From: Sinorhizobium americanum
GTDB lineage: Bacteria > Pseudomonadota > Alphaproteobacteria > Rhizobiales > Rhizobiaceae
NCBI RefSeq assembly: GCF_001651855.1
Contig: NZ_LNQC01000052.1
Coordinates: forward strand, 48,195 to 112,194
Length of the DNA stretch: 64,000 nucleotides
Direction: 5' to 3'
Under the pieces are notes generated by a model that did no database searches, was not told the DNA's origin, and saw nothing but the letters and a program-made list of their open reading frames with translations. Position 1 is the first letter of the stretch. Each line of letters opens with the position of its first letter. Of this stretch, positions 8,717-19,216 are shown one piece after another. The position numbers and the translations under genes were made by a program.

Positions 8717-8785
8717 TCGAATTTGTCGGCGTTAGACGCCGGTAGTGTGAGCCGGCGCGCCCAGCGCCAGACCTGGAGGCCGGAT

Positions 8786-9925
8786 TTGGAACCTATTTCC
8801 CACTTGAATCATACGCCTTTGCACCCCCTGCATCTGTCGCTCGGCGCGCGCATGGTGCCTTTCGCCGGCTATGAGATGCCGGTGCAATATCCCGAAGGCG
8901 TGCTCAAGGAACACCTGCACACGCGTTCTGCCGCCGGCCTCTTCGACGTGTCGCATATGGGCCAGGTCGTCATCCGCCCGAAGTCCGGCCGGGTGGCCGA
9001 TGCCGCCCTGGCGCTGGAAAAGCTGGTGCCGGTGGACGTATTGGCTCTGGCCGAAGGGCGCCAGCGCTACGGGCTCTTCACCAATCCGGAAGGCGGGATT
9101 CTCGACGACCTGATGATTGCCAATCGCGGCGACCATCTCTTCCTCGTCGTCAACGCCGCCTGCAAGGAGGCGGATTTTGCGCATTTGAAAGACGGGCTCG
9201 GCGATAGCTGCGACGTCACCATGCTCGACGACCGCGCCCTCGTCGCGCTTCAGGGCCCTCGTGCGGAGGCGGTGCTTTGCGAGCTATGGGCGGATGTCGC
9301 CTCGATGCGCTTTATGGACGTGGCGGAGGCGGATCTCCACGACGTCACCTGCATCATTTCCCGCTCCGGTTACACGGGCGAGGACGGCTTCGAGATCTCC
9401 ATCCCCGCCGCCTCGGCGGTGGACGTGACGGAGCGCCTGCTTGAGCACCCGGACGTGCTGGCGATCGGCCTCGGCGCGCGTGATTCGCTCCGCCTCGAAG
9501 CCGGCCTGTGTCTCTATGGCAACGATATCGACACCGGCACGACGCCGATCGAGGCGGCGCTCGAATGGGCAATCCAGAAGAGCCGCCGCACCGGCGGCGA
9601 GCGTGCCGGCAGCTTTCCCGGCGCCGACCGCATCCTTGCGGAACTTGCCGGCGGAACCAAACGGCGCCGCGTCGGCCTGAAGCCCGAAGGTCGCGCGCCC
9701 GTCCGTGGCGGCGTGCAGCTCTTCGCCGATGCGAACGGCGCAGTGCCTGTCGGTTCGGTGACCTCCGGCGGCTTCGGACCGAGCGTCGATTGTCCGGTCG
9801 CCATGGGCTACGTCGATGCCGCCAAGGCCGAGAACGGCACACAACTTTTTGCAGAGGTGCGGGGCAAGTACCTGCCTGTCGCGGTTGCCGCCCTGCCCTT
9901 CGTCAAACAGACCTACAAACGCTGA
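8786..9925 (+). CDS. gcvT: Glycine cleavage system T protein (aminomethyltransferase)
   Basis: Transfers the methylene group from the aminomethyl-lipoyl arm of GcvH to tetrahydrofolate and releases ammonia. The N-terminus ([25 protein letters not shown], split in the usual GcvT way) and the [18 protein letters not shown] and [12 protein letters not shown] blocks are diagnostic. The preferred start is TTG 8786, because GGAGG lies six bases upstream and the product is then 379 residues, the family length. An in-frame TTG at 8723 abutting the riboswitch would add 21 atypical residues. First gene of gcvTHP. Confidence 0.92.
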   Translation: MEPISHLNHTPLHPLHLSLGARMVPFAGYEMPVQYPEGVLKEHLHTRSAAGLFDVSHMGQVVIRPKSGRVADAALALEKLVPVDVLALAEGRQRYGLFTNPEGGILDDLMIANRGDHLFLVVNAACKEADFAHLKDGLGDSCDVTMLDDRALVALQGPRAEAVLCELWADVASMRFMDVAEADLHDVTCIISRSGYTGEDGFEISIPAASAVDVTERLLEHPDVLAIGLGARDSLRLEAGLCLYGNDIDTGTTPIEAALEWAIQKSRRTGGERAGSFPGADRILAELAGGTKRRRVGLKPEGRAPVRGGVQLFADANGAVPVGSVTSGGFGPSVDCPVAMGYVDAAKAENGTQLFAEVRGKYLPVAVAALPFVKQTYKR

Positions 9926-9941
9926 TCAGGAGAGAGCGCGC

Positions 9942-10304
9942 ATGCTGAAATTTACCGAAGAACACGAGTGGCTGAAGGTCGAGGACGGCGTTGCGACAGT
10001 CGGCATCACCGAACACGCAGCCGGCCAGCTTGGCGATCTCGTCTTCGTGGAACTGCCGGAAGCCGGCGCGACCTTCGCCAAGGGCGATTCGGCTGCGACC
10101 GTCGAATCGGTGAAGGCAGCGTCCGACGTCTATTGTCCACTCGACGGCGAAATCATCGAGGTCAATCAGGCGATCGTCGACGATCCGTCGCTCGTCAACG
10201 GCGATCCGCACGGGGCAGCCTGGTTCTTCAAGCTGAAGCTTGCCGATCCGCGCTCTGCCGATGGTCTGCTCGATGAAGCGGCCTACAAGGAGCTTGTCGG
10301 CTGA
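9942..10304 (+). CDS. gcvH: Glycine cleavage system H protein
   Basis: A 120-residue lipoyl carrier that shuttles the aminomethyl group between GcvP, GcvT and lipoamide dehydrogenase. The lipoylated lysine is in VESVKAASD; the N-terminal [11 protein letters not shown] and C-terminal EAAYKELVG are typical. ATG 9942 follows AGGAGAGA. It overlaps the gcvP start by one base (TGATG), indicating translational coupling. Confidence 0.96.
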   Translation: MLKFTEEHEWLKVEDGVATVGITEHAAGQLGDLVFVELPEAGATFAKGDSAATVESVKAASDVYCPLDGEIIEVNQAIVDDPSLVNGDPHGAAWFFKLKLADPRSADGLLDEAAYKELVG

Positions 10305-13168
10305 TGAGCATGCCCAAGGATTTTACCTTTACCGACTACAAGCCTTACGATTTCGCCAATCGGCGCCATATCGGCCCCTCGCCCTCCGAGATGGAGGAGA
10401 TGCTGAAGGTGGTCGGCTATCCGAGCCTCGATGCGCTGATCGACGACACCGTTCCGGCCTCCATCCGCCAGAGGACGCCGCTGTCCTGGGGCGCGCCGAT
10501 GACCGAGCGGGAAGCGCTCGACAAGCTGCGCGAGACCGCCAATCGCAACGAGAAACTCGTTTCGCTGATCGGCCAGGGCTACTACGGCACGATCACGCCG
10601 CCGGTGATCCAGCGCAACATCCTGGAAAACCCGGCCTGGTACACGGCCTATACGCCCTATCAGCCGGAAATCAGCCAGGGCCGGCTCGAAGCGCTGCTGA
10701 ACTACCAGACGATGGTCTGCGACCTGACCGGGCTCGACGTCGCCAACGCGTCGCTGCTCGACGAAGCGACGGCCGCGGCCGAAGCGATGGCGATGGCCGA
10801 GCGCGTCGCCAAGTCCAAGGCAAAGGCCTTCTTCGTCGACGAGAATTGCCATCCGCAGACAATCGCGCTCTTGCAGACCCGTGCCGAGCCGCTCGGCTGG
10901 CAGTTGGTCATCGGCGACCCCTTCGCTGATCTCGATGCCGCCAGCGTCTTCGGGGCGATCTTCCAGTATCCGGGCACCTACGGTCATGTCCGCGATTTCT
11001 CCCAACTGATCGGCAAGTTGCATGAACAGGGCGCCATCGCGGCCGTAGCCGCCGATCCGCTGGCGCTTGCCCTGTTGAAATCGCCGGGAGAAATGGGCGC
11101 CGACATCGCCATCGGTTCGACGCAGCGCTTCGGCGTTCCGGTCGGCTATGGCGGGCCGCACGCCGCCTATATGGCCGTCAAGGATGCCCACAAAAGGTCG
11201 ATGCCCGGCCGTCTGGTCGGCGTTTCGGTGGACGCACGCGGCAACCGGGCCTACCGGCTTTCGCTGCAGACGCGCGAGCAGCATATCCGCCGCGAAAAGG
11301 CCACCTCGAATATCTGCACCGCCCAGGTGTTGCTCGCCGTGATGGCGTCGATGTACGCGGTTTTCCACGGCCCGAAGGGCATCAAGGCGATTGCCCAGAG
11401 TGTCCATCAGAAGACGGTGCGCCTGGCGATGGGCCTCGAGAAGCTTGGCTATACGGTCGAGCCTGATGTCTTCTTCGACACGATCACCGTCGAGGTCGGC
11501 AAGCTGCAGGGCATCATCCTGAAGACCGCGGTCGCCGAGGAAGTGAACCTTCGCAAGATCGGTGCGACCAAGATCGGCATCAGCCTCGACGAGCGTTCGC
11601 GGCCGGTGACACTCGAGGCCGTCTGGCGGGCCTTCGGCGGTGACTTCAAGGTGGAGGAGTTCGAACCGGACTACCGGCTGCCGGAAGAGCTCTTGCGCAC
11701 CAGCGATTACCTCACCCACCCGATCTTCCATATGAACCGCGCCGAAAGCGAGATGACGCGCTACATCCGTCGCCTGGCCGACCGGGACCTGGCGCTCGAC
11801 CGGGCGATGATTCCGCTCGGTTCCTGCACGATGAAGCTCAATGCGACGGCGGAAATGCTGCCGATCACCTGGCCGGAATTCTCAGAGATCCATCCCTTCG
11901 TCCCGGCCGACCAGGCGCGCGGCTATCAGCACCTGATCGAAGATCTGTCGGACAAGCTCTGCGCCATCACCGGCTATGACGCGATTTCCATGCAGCCGAA
12001 TTCGGGCGCGCAGGGCGAGTATGCCGGGCTCCTGGTGATCCGCGCCTATCACATCGCCAATGGCAACGGCCATCGCGACGTCTGCCTGATCCCGACCTCG
12101 GCACACGGCACCAACCCGGCCTCGGCGCACATGGCCGGTATGAAGGTCGTGGTGGTCAAGGTGAGCGACATCGGCGAAATCGATATGAACGATTTCCGCG
12201 CCAAGGCCGAGCAATATGCGGACACGCTCTCGTGCTGCATGATCACCTACCCCTCGACGCATGGCGTGTTCGAGGAGAACGTGCGCGAGGTCTGCGAGAT
12301 CGTCCACAAGAATGGCGGCCAGGTCTATCTGGATGGCGCCAACATGAACGCCATGGTCGGCCTCTCGCGCCCCGGCGACATCGGCTCGGACGTCAGCCAC
12401 CTGAACCTGCACAAGACCTTCTGCATCCCGCATGGCGGCGGCGGCCCCGGCATGGGGCCGATCGGCGTCAAGGCGCATCTCGCTCCGTTCCTGCCTGGCC
12501 ACCCGGAAACGGACGGGAATGACGGCGCCGTCTCCGCTGCTCCCTTCGGCTCGGCTTCGATCCTGCCGATCTCCTGGAGCTACTGCCTGATGATGGGTGG
12601 CGAAGGCCTGACCCAGGCGACCAAGGTGGCGATCCTCAACGCCAACTATGTCGCCGCACGACTGAAGGGCGCCTATGACGTGCTCTACAAATCCGCCAAG
12701 GGACGGGTTGCGCATGAGTGCATCGTCGACACGCGGCCGCTCGCTGAAAGCGCCGGCGTCACGGTCGACGACATCGCCAAACGGCTGATCGATTGCGGCT
12801 TCCACGCGCCGACGATGAGCTGGCCGGTGGCGGGTACGCTGATGACCGAGCCGACCGAATCGGAGACCAAGGCCGAACTCGACCGCTTCTGCGATGCTAT
12901 GCTGGCAATCCGCGAGGAGGCCCGCGCCATCGAGGAAGGCCGGATGGACAAGGTCAACAATCCGCTGAAGAACGCACCGCACACGGTCGAAGACCTCGTC
13001 GGCGACTGGGATCGGCCCTATTCGCGCGAGCAGGCCTGCTTCCCGCCCGGCGCTTTCCGCGTCGACAAGTACTGGTCGCCGGTCAACCGCGTCGACAATG
13101 TCTATGGCGACCGCAACCTCATCTGCACCTGCCCGCCGCTCGAGGCCTACGCGGAAGCGGCGGAGTGA
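10304..13168 (+). CDS. gcvP: Glycine dehydrogenase (decarboxylating), P protein
   Basis: PLP-dependent decarboxylase of the glycine cleavage complex: removes CO2 from glycine and loads the aminomethyl group on GcvH. At 954 residues it is the fused form, with both P1-like and P2-like halves in one chain. The PLP lysine lies in [16 protein letters not shown], and the glycine-rich [11 protein letters not shown] and [15 protein letters not shown] blocks are conserved. The N-terminus (RRHIGPS) is the normal start. Last gene of the riboswitch-controlled operon; ends before a strong terminator. Confidence 0.97.
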   Translation: MSMPKDFTFTDYKPYDFANRRHIGPSPSEMEEMLKVVGYPSLDALIDDTVPASIRQRTPLSWGAPMTEREALDKLRETANRNEKLVSLIGQGYYGTITPPVIQRNILENPAWYTAYTPYQPEISQGRLEALLNYQTMVCDLTGLDVANASLLDEATAAAEAMAMAERVAKSKAKAFFVDENCHPQTIALLQTRAEPLGWQLVIGDPFADLDAASVFGAIFQYPGTYGHVRDFSQLIGKLHEQGAIAAVAADPLALALLKSPGEMGADIAIGSTQRFGVPVGYGGPHAAYMAVKDAHKRSMPGRLVGVSVDARGNRAYRLSLQTREQHIRREKATSNICTAQVLLAVMASMYAVFHGPKGIKAIAQSVHQKTVRLAMGLEKLGYTVEPDVFFDTITVEVGKLQGIILKTAVAEEVNLRKIGATKIGISLDERSRPVTLEAVWRAFGGDFKVEEFEPDYRLPEELLRTSDYLTHPIFHMNRAESEMTRYIRRLADRDLALDRAMIPLGSCTMKLNATAEMLPITWPEFSEIHPFVPADQARGYQHLIEDLSDKLCAITGYDAISMQPNSGAQGEYAGLLVIRAYHIANGNGHRDVCLIPTSAHGTNPASAHMAGMKVVVVKVSDIGEIDMNDFRAKAEQYADTLSCCMITYPSTHGVFEENVREVCEIVHKNGGQVYLDGANMNAMVGLSRPGDIGSDVSHLNLHKTFCIPHGGGGPGMGPIGVKAHLAPFLPGHPETDGNDGAVSAAPFGSASILPISWSYCLMMGGEGLTQATKVAILNANYVAARLKGAYDVLYKSAKGRVAHECIVDTRPLAESAGVTVDDIAKRLIDCGFHAPTMSWPVAGTLMTEPTESETKAELDRFCDAMLAIREEARAIEEGRMDKVNNPLKNAPHTVEDLVGDWDRPYSREQACFPPGAFRVDKYWSPVNRVDNVYGDRNLICTCPPLEAYAEAAE

Positions 13169-13212
13169 AGCAGTGGGGCGTGCCTTGGGCACGCCCACAC
13201 AAACTGTTCAAA

Positions 13213-13244
13213 AACAAAGGCCCGGCGAAAACCGGGCCTTTGTT
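13213..13244. terminator. Bidirectional terminator between gcvP and sufA
   Basis: A 13-bp perfect stem AACAAAGGCCCGG/CCGGGCCTTTGTT with loop CGAAAA lies between two convergent operons. It is flanked by A-rich sequence on one side and TTGTTGTTTG on the other, so it can serve both gcvTHP and the suf operon. Confidence 0.88.
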
Positions 13245-13266
13245 GTTGTTTGGAGGGCGTGCGCAG

Positions 13267-13659
13267 TCAGTTCGCGCGCACCACTGGATTGCCCTCTGCG
13301 GCGAGCGCCGCCAGGTCGGCGGGCTTCAGCTCGACCGATTCGCCGCAGCCGCAGGCGGATGTCTGGTTTGGGTTCCTGAAAGTGAAGCCGGAGCGCAGGG
13401 CGGTCACCTCAAAATCCATTTGCGTGCCGAGCAGGTAGAGCACCGCCTCGGGCGCGACCCAGACCTTAGCACCTTGATGTTCGATGAGATCATCCCTGGC
13501 ATTCGCCTCGGTGACGAGGTCGACGGCATATTCCATGCCGGCGCAGCCGCCTTTCTTGATGCTCAGGCGGATGCCCTTGGCGTCGCCGCCGGCATTCTCG
13601 ACGATCGACCGGACGCGGCCGGCGGCGGCATCGGTCAGGCTCATTACGGCAAAGCCCAT
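13267..13659 (-). CDS. sufA: Fe-S cluster assembly A-type carrier
   Basis: A 130-residue HesB/IscA-type scaffold or carrier protein passing Fe-S clusters to apo-enzymes. The three metal-binding cysteines are visible in GGCAGMEY and in ACGCGES. ATG 13659 is chosen because AAGGAG lies nine bases upstream; an ATG at 13677 is also possible. Last gene of the suf operon, 155 bases after sufX, so it may have some independent expression. Confidence 0.9.
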   Translation of the reverse strand: MGFAVMSLTDAAAGRVRSIVENAGGDAKGIRLSIKKGGCAGMEYAVDLVTEANARDDLIEHQGAKVWVAPEAVLYLLGTQMDFEVTALRSGFTFRNPNQTSACGCGESVELKPADLAALAAEGNPVVRAN

Positions 13660-13814
13660 AGGCTCCATCTCCTTCATATCACCGGGTTAAAGGCCCGGTG
13701 CTTTCCAGAATCAAATGTAGTGCCCGTATGTTAACGGATCAATATGGGGGTTCGGGCGTGAATCATGGAGCGGGATGCAGGTGGAAAACCGCGAACACTT
13801 TTCCTCATCCCGCT

Positions 13815-14195
13815 CTAATACCAGCCGAGCGCCACCTGCGCTTCTTCCGACATGCGGTCCGGCGTCCACGGCGGATCGAAGGTCATGGTCACCTCGACGC
13901 CGGAAACACCCTCTACGGCGCCGACGGCGTTTTCCACCCAGCCCGGCATCTCGCCGGCAACGGGGCAGCCGGGGGCCGTCAGGGTCATGTCGATCTTCAC
14001 CATCCGGTCGTCTTCGATATCGATCTTGTAAATGAGACCCAGTTCGAAGATGTCGGCCGGAATCTCCGGATCATAGACCGTCTTCAGCGCCGCGATGATG
14101 TCGTCGCTGAGGCGCGCCAATTCTTCGGCGGGTATGCCCGAGTGCACGATGCCTTCACGTACATCGACCTTTTCTTGCGCTTCCCCGAGACTCAT
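13815..14195 (-). CDS. sufT: SUF system DUF59/MIP18-type Fe-S assembly protein
   Basis: A 126-residue DUF59 protein (called SufX or SufT) with the conserved YDPEIPADIFELGLIY and MTLTAPGCPVAG blocks, including the reactive cysteine in the latter. Proteins of this family help mature Fe-S enzymes. A perfect AAGGAGG site precedes ATG 14195. Ten bases separate it from sufS upstream, as expected for the rhizobial suf operon order. Confidence 0.9.
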   Translation of the reverse strand: MSLGEAQEKVDVREGIVHSGIPAEELARLSDDIIAALKTVYDPEIPADIFELGLIYKIDIEDDRMVKIDMTLTAPGCPVAGEMPGWVENAVGAVEGVSGVEVTMTFDPPWTPDRMSEEAQVALGWY

Positions 14196-14205
14196 GTCTG
14201 CCTCC

Positions 14206-15447
14206 TTAGGCAAAGAACTTGCGCGCGTGTTCGAGCGCGTCCGCCAGAGCGTCGACCTCGGCCCGGGTATTGTAGAGGCCGAAGGACGCACGGCATGTGG
14301 AGGTGACGCCGAAACGTTTCAAGAGCGGCTGCGCACAATGGGTGCCCGCCCTAACGGCGATGCCGGCCCGGTCGATCACCATCGAGACGTCATGGGCATG
14401 AATGCCGGCGATCTCGAACGCAAAGATGCTGCCCTTGCCCGGCGCATCGCCGAAGACGCGCAGCGAATTCACCGAGGACAGGCGCTCGCGGGCATAGGCC
14501 GTCAGGTCCGCCTCGTGTGCCCTGATCGCTTCCCGGCCGACCTTTTCCATGTAGTCCAACGCATAGCCGAGCCCGATCGCCTGGACGATCGGCGGGGTGC
14601 CAGCTTCGAACCGGTGCGGCGGATCGTTGTAGGTGACGCGGTCCTCGGTCACTTCCTCGATCATCTCGCCGCCACCCATGAAGGGCCGCATCGCCTTGAG
14701 CCGTTCGGTCTTGCCGTAAAGCACGCCGACGCCGGACGGGCCGTAGAGCTTGTGGCCGGTCATCACGTACCAGTCGCAGTCGATGTCCTGGACGTCGACC
14801 GGCATGTGCACGGCGCCCTGGCTGCCATCGACGAGCACCGGGATGCCGCGTTCGCGGGCAATGCGGCAGATCTCCTTGACGGGAACGACCGTGCCCAGCG
14901 CATTCGACATATGCGTGATGGCAATGAGCTTCGTCCGCTCGGTCAGGCAGTTGACGAAATCCTCGATATGGAATGCGCCATCATCATCGACGGGCGCCCA
15001 GACGAGCTTCGCCCCTTGTCGCTCCCGGATGAAGTGCCACGGCACAATGTTGGAGTGGTGCTCCATGATCGAGATGACGATCTCATCGCCCTCGCCGAGA
15101 TGCGGCATGCCGTAGCCATAGGCGACCGTGTTGATCGCCTCCGTCGAGGACTTGGTGAAGACGATGTTGTCGACCGACGGCGCGTTCAGAAAGCGACGCA
15201 CCTTTTCACGCGCGCCCTCATAGGCGTCCGTCGCGGCATTCGAGAGGAAATGCAGACCGCGATGAACATTGGCATATTCATTGGCATAGGCATGGGCAAC
15301 CGCGTCGATGACGAGCTGCGGCTTCTGCGCCGATGCGCCGTTGTCGAGATAAACGAGCGGCTTGCCATAGACCGTCCGCGAAAGGATCGGGAAATCCTTT
15401 CTTACGGCATCAACGTCATAGGCCGGCACCGGCACAGTATGTTCCAT
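14206..15447 (-). CDS. sufS: Cysteine desulfurase SufS (group II)
   Basis: Releases sulfur from cysteine as a persulfide for the SufBCD scaffold. The 413-residue protein shows the group II features: PLP lysine in MTGHKLYGPSGVG and the active-site cysteine in RAGTHCAQPLL. N-terminal DFPILSRTVYGKPLVYLDN is typical. ATG 15447 is preferred over the in-frame TTG at 15459. The gene begins 12 bases after sufD. No SufE gene is visible in the window. Confidence 0.95.
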   Translation of the reverse strand: MEHTVPVPAYDVDAVRKDFPILSRTVYGKPLVYLDNGASAQKPQLVIDAVAHAYANEYANVHRGLHFLSNAATDAYEGAREKVRRFLNAPSVDNIVFTKSSTEAINTVAYGYGMPHLGEGDEIVISIMEHHSNIVPWHFIRERQGAKLVWAPVDDDGAFHIEDFVNCLTERTKLIAITHMSNALGTVVPVKEICRIARERGIPVLVDGSQGAVHMPVDVQDIDCDWYVMTGHKLYGPSGVGVLYGKTERLKAMRPFMGGGEMIEEVTEDRVTYNDPPHRFEAGTPPIVQAIGLGYALDYMEKVGREAIRAHEADLTAYARERLSSVNSLRVFGDAPGKGSIFAFEIAGIHAHDVSMVIDRAGIAVRAGTHCAQPLLKRFGVTSTCRASFGLYNTRAEVDALADALEHARKFFA

Positions 15448-15459
15448 GGTCCTGTCCAA

Positions 15460-16737
15460 TCAGGCGTGTTTTTCGAGCCAGGCCGAGATCACCCCTTCGA
15501 GCGCCTCGACCAGCGCCTCGTCGTCTTCCAACTCCTCGACGATCTCGGCGACGAAGGCGTTGACGAGCATGGCGCGGGCCTTGTTCTCCGGAATACCGCG
15601 AGAGAGCAGGTAGAAGAGTTGCGTATGATCGATATCGATGACCGTCGCACCGTGACCGCACTGAACGTCGTCGGCGAAGATTTCGAGCTCCGGCTTTGCC
15701 GAGAAGTCCGCATCGTCCGACAACAGCAAGGTATTGCACGACATCTTCGCGTCGGTCTTCTGCGCGTCCTGGGCGACCAGAATCTTGCCCTGAAAGACGC
15801 CCTTCGCCCGATCGAAGATGACGTTGCGGATGATCTCGCTCGACGTCGTGTGCGGCACGTCGTGGCTGAGCGTGAAGGTCACGTCCGTGTGGCTCTCGCC
15901 GCCGAGCAGGTTGATGCCGCGCAGCGTCAGGTCGGATCCCTCGCCGCTCGCCCTGCCGTGCAGTTCCTGGCGCACCAGCTTGCCGCCGGCATTGATGACG
16001 AAGACATGCAGCTTCGCGTCCTTGCCGAGATCGAAACGGATCTGGCCGAGATGGGTGTCGGACGCGCCCTGCTGCTGCAGGATGATCCAGATGACGTCTG
16101 CCCCTTCGGCAAGCGTCAGATCGGTCACCGAGGAAACGAAGCTCGCATCGCCGTTGGTCGACAGATGCCGCTCAAGCACCGTGGCCTTGGACCCGGGACC
16201 GAAAGATACCGGGAAACGGGTATGCGCCTGGCCGTGGCTTTGCGCGACCTGGATTTCGAGCGGCGCTTCAAGCTCGACGCCTTCCGCAACTGCGATCTCC
16301 AGACCGCCGCGGACAAGACCGCCATTGATGCGGCCGATGGCGTCGTCGGAGCCGAGGACCGCAAGACCGGCGACAGCAGAACCGTCGAGGAGGCTTTCCG
16401 TGTAGGAGCGTGCCGTTAGGCCCTCGGGAAGGCTCTTGAGATCGGCCTCGCCATTGCGCACCGAAAGTACCGTCGCGCCTGCGACAATCGGCTCGACCCG
16501 GTCGGCAAAGGCGGACGGATCGGCGGAGGGCACTGCGCGGAGCAGCGTCCTCAAGTCCGTATAGTGCCAGGACTCGACGCGCCGCGTCGGCAGGCCGGCC
16601 GTCTTCAGCTCGTGAACCAGCGTGTCGCGCAGCGACAGCACCGCCCCGTCACCCGGCAGATCGCCGATCTGGGCGGTATAGGCGTCGACGAGCGCCGTTT
16701 CGGCTGCCGTCATTTTGATGGCCTGTTGCATATTCAT
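15460..16737 (-). CDS. sufD: Fe-S cluster scaffold subunit SufD
   Basis: A 425-residue SufD, structural partner of SufB and SufC in the cluster-building complex. The C-terminal half carries the characteristic SufB/D fold sequences, for example DDVQCGHGATV, LFYLLSRGIPENKARAMLV and FVAEIVEEL. AAGGAG lies close before ATG 16737. It is 22 bases downstream of sufC. Confidence 0.93.
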   Translation of the reverse strand: MNMQQAIKMTAAETALVDAYTAQIGDLPGDGAVLSLRDTLVHELKTAGLPTRRVESWHYTDLRTLLRAVPSADPSAFADRVEPIVAGATVLSVRNGEADLKSLPEGLTARSYTESLLDGSAVAGLAVLGSDDAIGRINGGLVRGGLEIAVAEGVELEAPLEIQVAQSHGQAHTRFPVSFGPGSKATVLERHLSTNGDASFVSSVTDLTLAEGADVIWIILQQQGASDTHLGQIRFDLGKDAKLHVFVINAGGKLVRQELHGRASGEGSDLTLRGINLLGGESHTDVTFTLSHDVPHTTSSEIIRNVIFDRAKGVFQGKILVAQDAQKTDAKMSCNTLLLSDDADFSAKPELEIFADDVQCGHGATVIDIDHTQLFYLLSRGIPENKARAMLVNAFVAEIVEELEDDEALVEALEGVISAWLEKHA

Positions 16738-16759
16738 TCGAACACTCCTTCAACAGGCG

Positions 16760-17515
16760 TCAGGCTGCCGCCTCGATGATGTCGGCATAGCCCTTGGCTT
16801 CGAGCTCATGCGCCAGCGTCTTGTCGCCCGACTTGACGACCTGGCCCTTGTAGAGAACGTGGACCGTATCCGGGACGATGTAGTCGAGCAGGCGCTGGTA
16901 GTGGGTGATGACGACGACGGCGCGATCCGGCGAGCGCAGTGCGTTGACGCCGTCGGCGACGATCTTCAGGGCGTCGATGTCGAGCCCCGAGTCGGTCTCG
17001 TCGAGCACGCAGAGCTTCGGCTGAAGCAGCGCCATCTGCAGGATTTCCGCGCGCTTCTTTTCACCGCCGGAGAAGCCGACATTCAGCGGTCGACGCAGCA
17101 TTTCCGGCGCGATCTTCAGCTCGGCAGCGGCCTCCTTGACGCGGCGCATGAATTCCGGCGTCGTCAACTCGTCTTCGCCGCGATACTTGCGCTGCTCGTT
17201 CATCGCCACCTTGAGGAACTGCCTGGTAGCGACACCGGGGATCTCGACCGGATATTGGAAAGCGAGGAAAATGCCCTTGGCCGCACGCTCCGAAGCGTCG
17301 AGCTCCAGGATGCTTTCGCCGTTGTAAAGAATATCGCCCTCGGTCACTTCGTAGTCTTCGCGCCCCGAAAGGATGTAGGACAGCGTCGACTTGCCGGAGC
17401 CGTTCGGTCCCATGATGGCAGCGACCTCGCCGGCCTTCACGGTCAGGTCCAGGCCGCGGATGATCTCGGTGCCGTCTTCGGCGATGCGGGCGTGCAGGTT
17501 CTTGATTTCAAGCAT
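16760..17515 (-). CDS. sufC: Fe-S cluster assembly ATPase SufC
   Basis: A 251-residue ABC-type ATPase that energises SufB-SufD. Walker A is GPNGSGKST near residue 37, the signature is FSGGEKKRAEI, and Walker B with its acidic residue is LCVLDETDSGLD. The EKK-type signature and the SGLDIDAL stretch are specific for SufC rather than transport ATPases. Confidence 0.96.
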   Translation of the reverse strand: MLEIKNLHARIAEDGTEIIRGLDLTVKAGEVAAIMGPNGSGKSTLSYILSGREDYEVTEGDILYNGESILELDASERAAKGIFLAFQYPVEIPGVATRQFLKVAMNEQRKYRGEDELTTPEFMRRVKEAAAELKIAPEMLRRPLNVGFSGGEKKRAEILQMALLQPKLCVLDETDSGLDIDALKIVADGVNALRSPDRAVVVITHYQRLLDYIVPDTVHVLYKGQVVKSGDKTLAHELEAKGYADIIEAAA

Positions 17516-17592
17516 TTCAAATCGTCCTCTTGGGAAACGAATAGTTTTCGCGCGTAGGTCCAGCGCGCCGGTTCAATTGTCAGTCCCAGGCC

Positions 17593-19062
17593 TCAGCCCA
17601 CCGAGCCTTCCAGCGAGATGCCGATCAGCTTCTGCGCCTCGACGGCGAATTCCATCGGCAGTTCCTGGATCACTTCCTTGACGAAGCCGTTGACGATCAG
17701 CGCGATCGCCGCCTCTTCCGGAATGCCCCGCTGCAGGCAGTAGAACAGCTGATCCTCGGAAATCTTCGAGGTCGTCGCCTCGTGCTCGAACTGTGCGGTC
17801 GAGTTCTTCGCCTCGATATAGGGCACCGTATGGGCGCCGCACTTGTCGCCGATCAAGAGCGAGTCGCACTGCGTGAAGTTACGGGCGTTCTCCGCCTTGC
17901 GATGCGCCGAGACCTGACCGCGATAGGTGTTGTCCGAAACACCGGCGGCGATGCCCTTGGAAATGATACGGCTCGACGTGTTCTTGCCGAGGTGGATCAT
18001 CTTGGTGCCGGAATCCACCTGCTGGTGGCCGTTCGACACGGCGATTGAGTAGAACTCGCCGCGCGAACAGTCGCCGCGCAGGATGCAGGACGGATACTTC
18101 CAGGTGATCGCCGAACCGGTCTCGACCTGCGTCCAGGAGATCTTCGAGTTCTTGCCCCGGCAATCGCCACGCTTGGTCACGAAATTGTAGATGCCGCCCT
18201 TGCCGTGCTTGTCGCCCGGATACCAGTTCTGCACGGTCGAATACTTGATCTCGGCGTCATCGAGCGCGATCAGCTCGACGACCGCGGCGTGAAGCTGGTT
18301 CTCGTCGCGCTGCGGCGCCGTGCAGCCTTCGAGGTAGGAGACATAGGCGCCTTCGTCGGCAATGATCAGCGTGCGCTCGAACTGGCCGGTGTTCTTCTCG
18401 TTGATGCGGAAATAGGTCGACAGCTCCATCGGGCAACGAACGCCCTTCGGCACATAAACGAAGGAACCATCGGTGAAGACCGCGGAGTTCAACGTCGCAT
18501 AGAAGTTATCCGACTGCGGCACGACGGTGCCGAGATACTTCCGCACGAGATCCGGATGCTCCCGCATCGCCTCAGAGATCGACATGAAGATTACGCCGGC
18601 CTTCTTCAACTCTTCCTTGAAGGTGGTGACCACCGAAACGGAATCGAACACCGCATCGACGGCGATCTTCGTCTTTTCGACACCGGCGAGAATTTCCTGT
18701 TCCTTCAGCGGGATGCCGAGCTTCTCATAAACCTTGAGAAGCTCCGGATCGACCTCGTCGAGCGACTTCGGCCCGGTCGTGCCCTTCGGCGCGGCATAAT
18801 AGTGGATCTCGTTGAAGTCGATCTTCGGATACTTGACACGCGCCCAGCTCGGCTCGTCCATGGTGAGCCAACGCTGATAGGCCTCGAGGCGCCATTCGAG
18901 CATCCATTCCGGTTCGTTCTTCTTCTCGGAGATCAGGCGGATGATATCCTCGGACAGGCCCTTCGGCGCCTTGTCCATCTCGATCTTCGTCTCGAAGCCG
19001 TATTTGTACTGGTCCACGTCGATCTGGCGGACCTGATCAATGGTCTCCTGCACGGCAGGCAT
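17593..19062 (-). CDS. sufB: Fe-S cluster scaffold subunit SufB
   Basis: A 489-residue SufB, the scaffold on which new Fe-S clusters form. The motifs [28 protein letters not shown] and KRGDCRG are diagnostic. ATG 19062 is preceded by GGAGAGCG. A 154-base gap with two inverted repeats separates it from the upstream cysteine desulfurase gene, the largest gap in the suf operon apart from the one before sufA. Confidence 0.96.
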   Translation of the reverse strand: MPAVQETIDQVRQIDVDQYKYGFETKIEMDKAPKGLSEDIIRLISEKKNEPEWMLEWRLEAYQRWLTMDEPSWARVKYPKIDFNEIHYYAAPKGTTGPKSLDEVDPELLKVYEKLGIPLKEQEILAGVEKTKIAVDAVFDSVSVVTTFKEELKKAGVIFMSISEAMREHPDLVRKYLGTVVPQSDNFYATLNSAVFTDGSFVYVPKGVRCPMELSTYFRINEKNTGQFERTLIIADEGAYVSYLEGCTAPQRDENQLHAAVVELIALDDAEIKYSTVQNWYPGDKHGKGGIYNFVTKRGDCRGKNSKISWTQVETGSAITWKYPSCILRGDCSRGEFYSIAVSNGHQQVDSGTKMIHLGKNTSSRIISKGIAAGVSDNTYRGQVSAHRKAENARNFTQCDSLLIGDKCGAHTVPYIEAKNSTAQFEHEATTSKISEDQLFYCLQRGIPEEAAIALIVNGFVKEVIQELPMEFAVEAQKLIGISLEGSVG

Positions 19063-19108
19063 GTCGCTCTCCAATCTCGCCGGATCCAAGGTCCGACGGC
19101 TTGTCAAT

Positions 19109-19131
19109 GCGGTGCAATATGTGCGCACCGC
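19109..19131. promoter_or_regulatory. Inverted repeat between sufS2 and sufB
   Basis: GCGGTGC and GCACCGC form a perfect 7-bp inverted repeat with a 9-base spacer, about 50 bases upstream of sufB. It could be an operator or RNA hairpin; no known consensus is matched. Confidence 0.45.
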
Positions 19132-19172
19132 TTATGTAATGGCTAAAAGGCGGTTTTCACCCCGTTTGCCAA

Positions 19173-19192
19173 GCGGAAAATTGCTTTTCCGC
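19173..19192. promoter_or_regulatory. Perfect stem-loop after sufS2
   Basis: GCGGAAAA-TTGC-TTTTCCGC is an 8-bp perfect stem with a 4-base loop just after the sufS2 stop. There is no strong T run after it in the direction of transcription, so it may be an attenuator or a mRNA processing/stability hairpin rather than a full terminator. Confidence 0.5.
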
Positions 19193-19216
19193 AATTTCAT
19201 TCAAGGCATTCCGCAT

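Noticed and set aside
10283..11731. Long minus-strand open frame inside gcvP
   Set aside because: It is antisense to a perfectly recognisable gcvP; long shadow frames are normal at this GC content. The same holds for those antisense to sufS, sufD and sufB.
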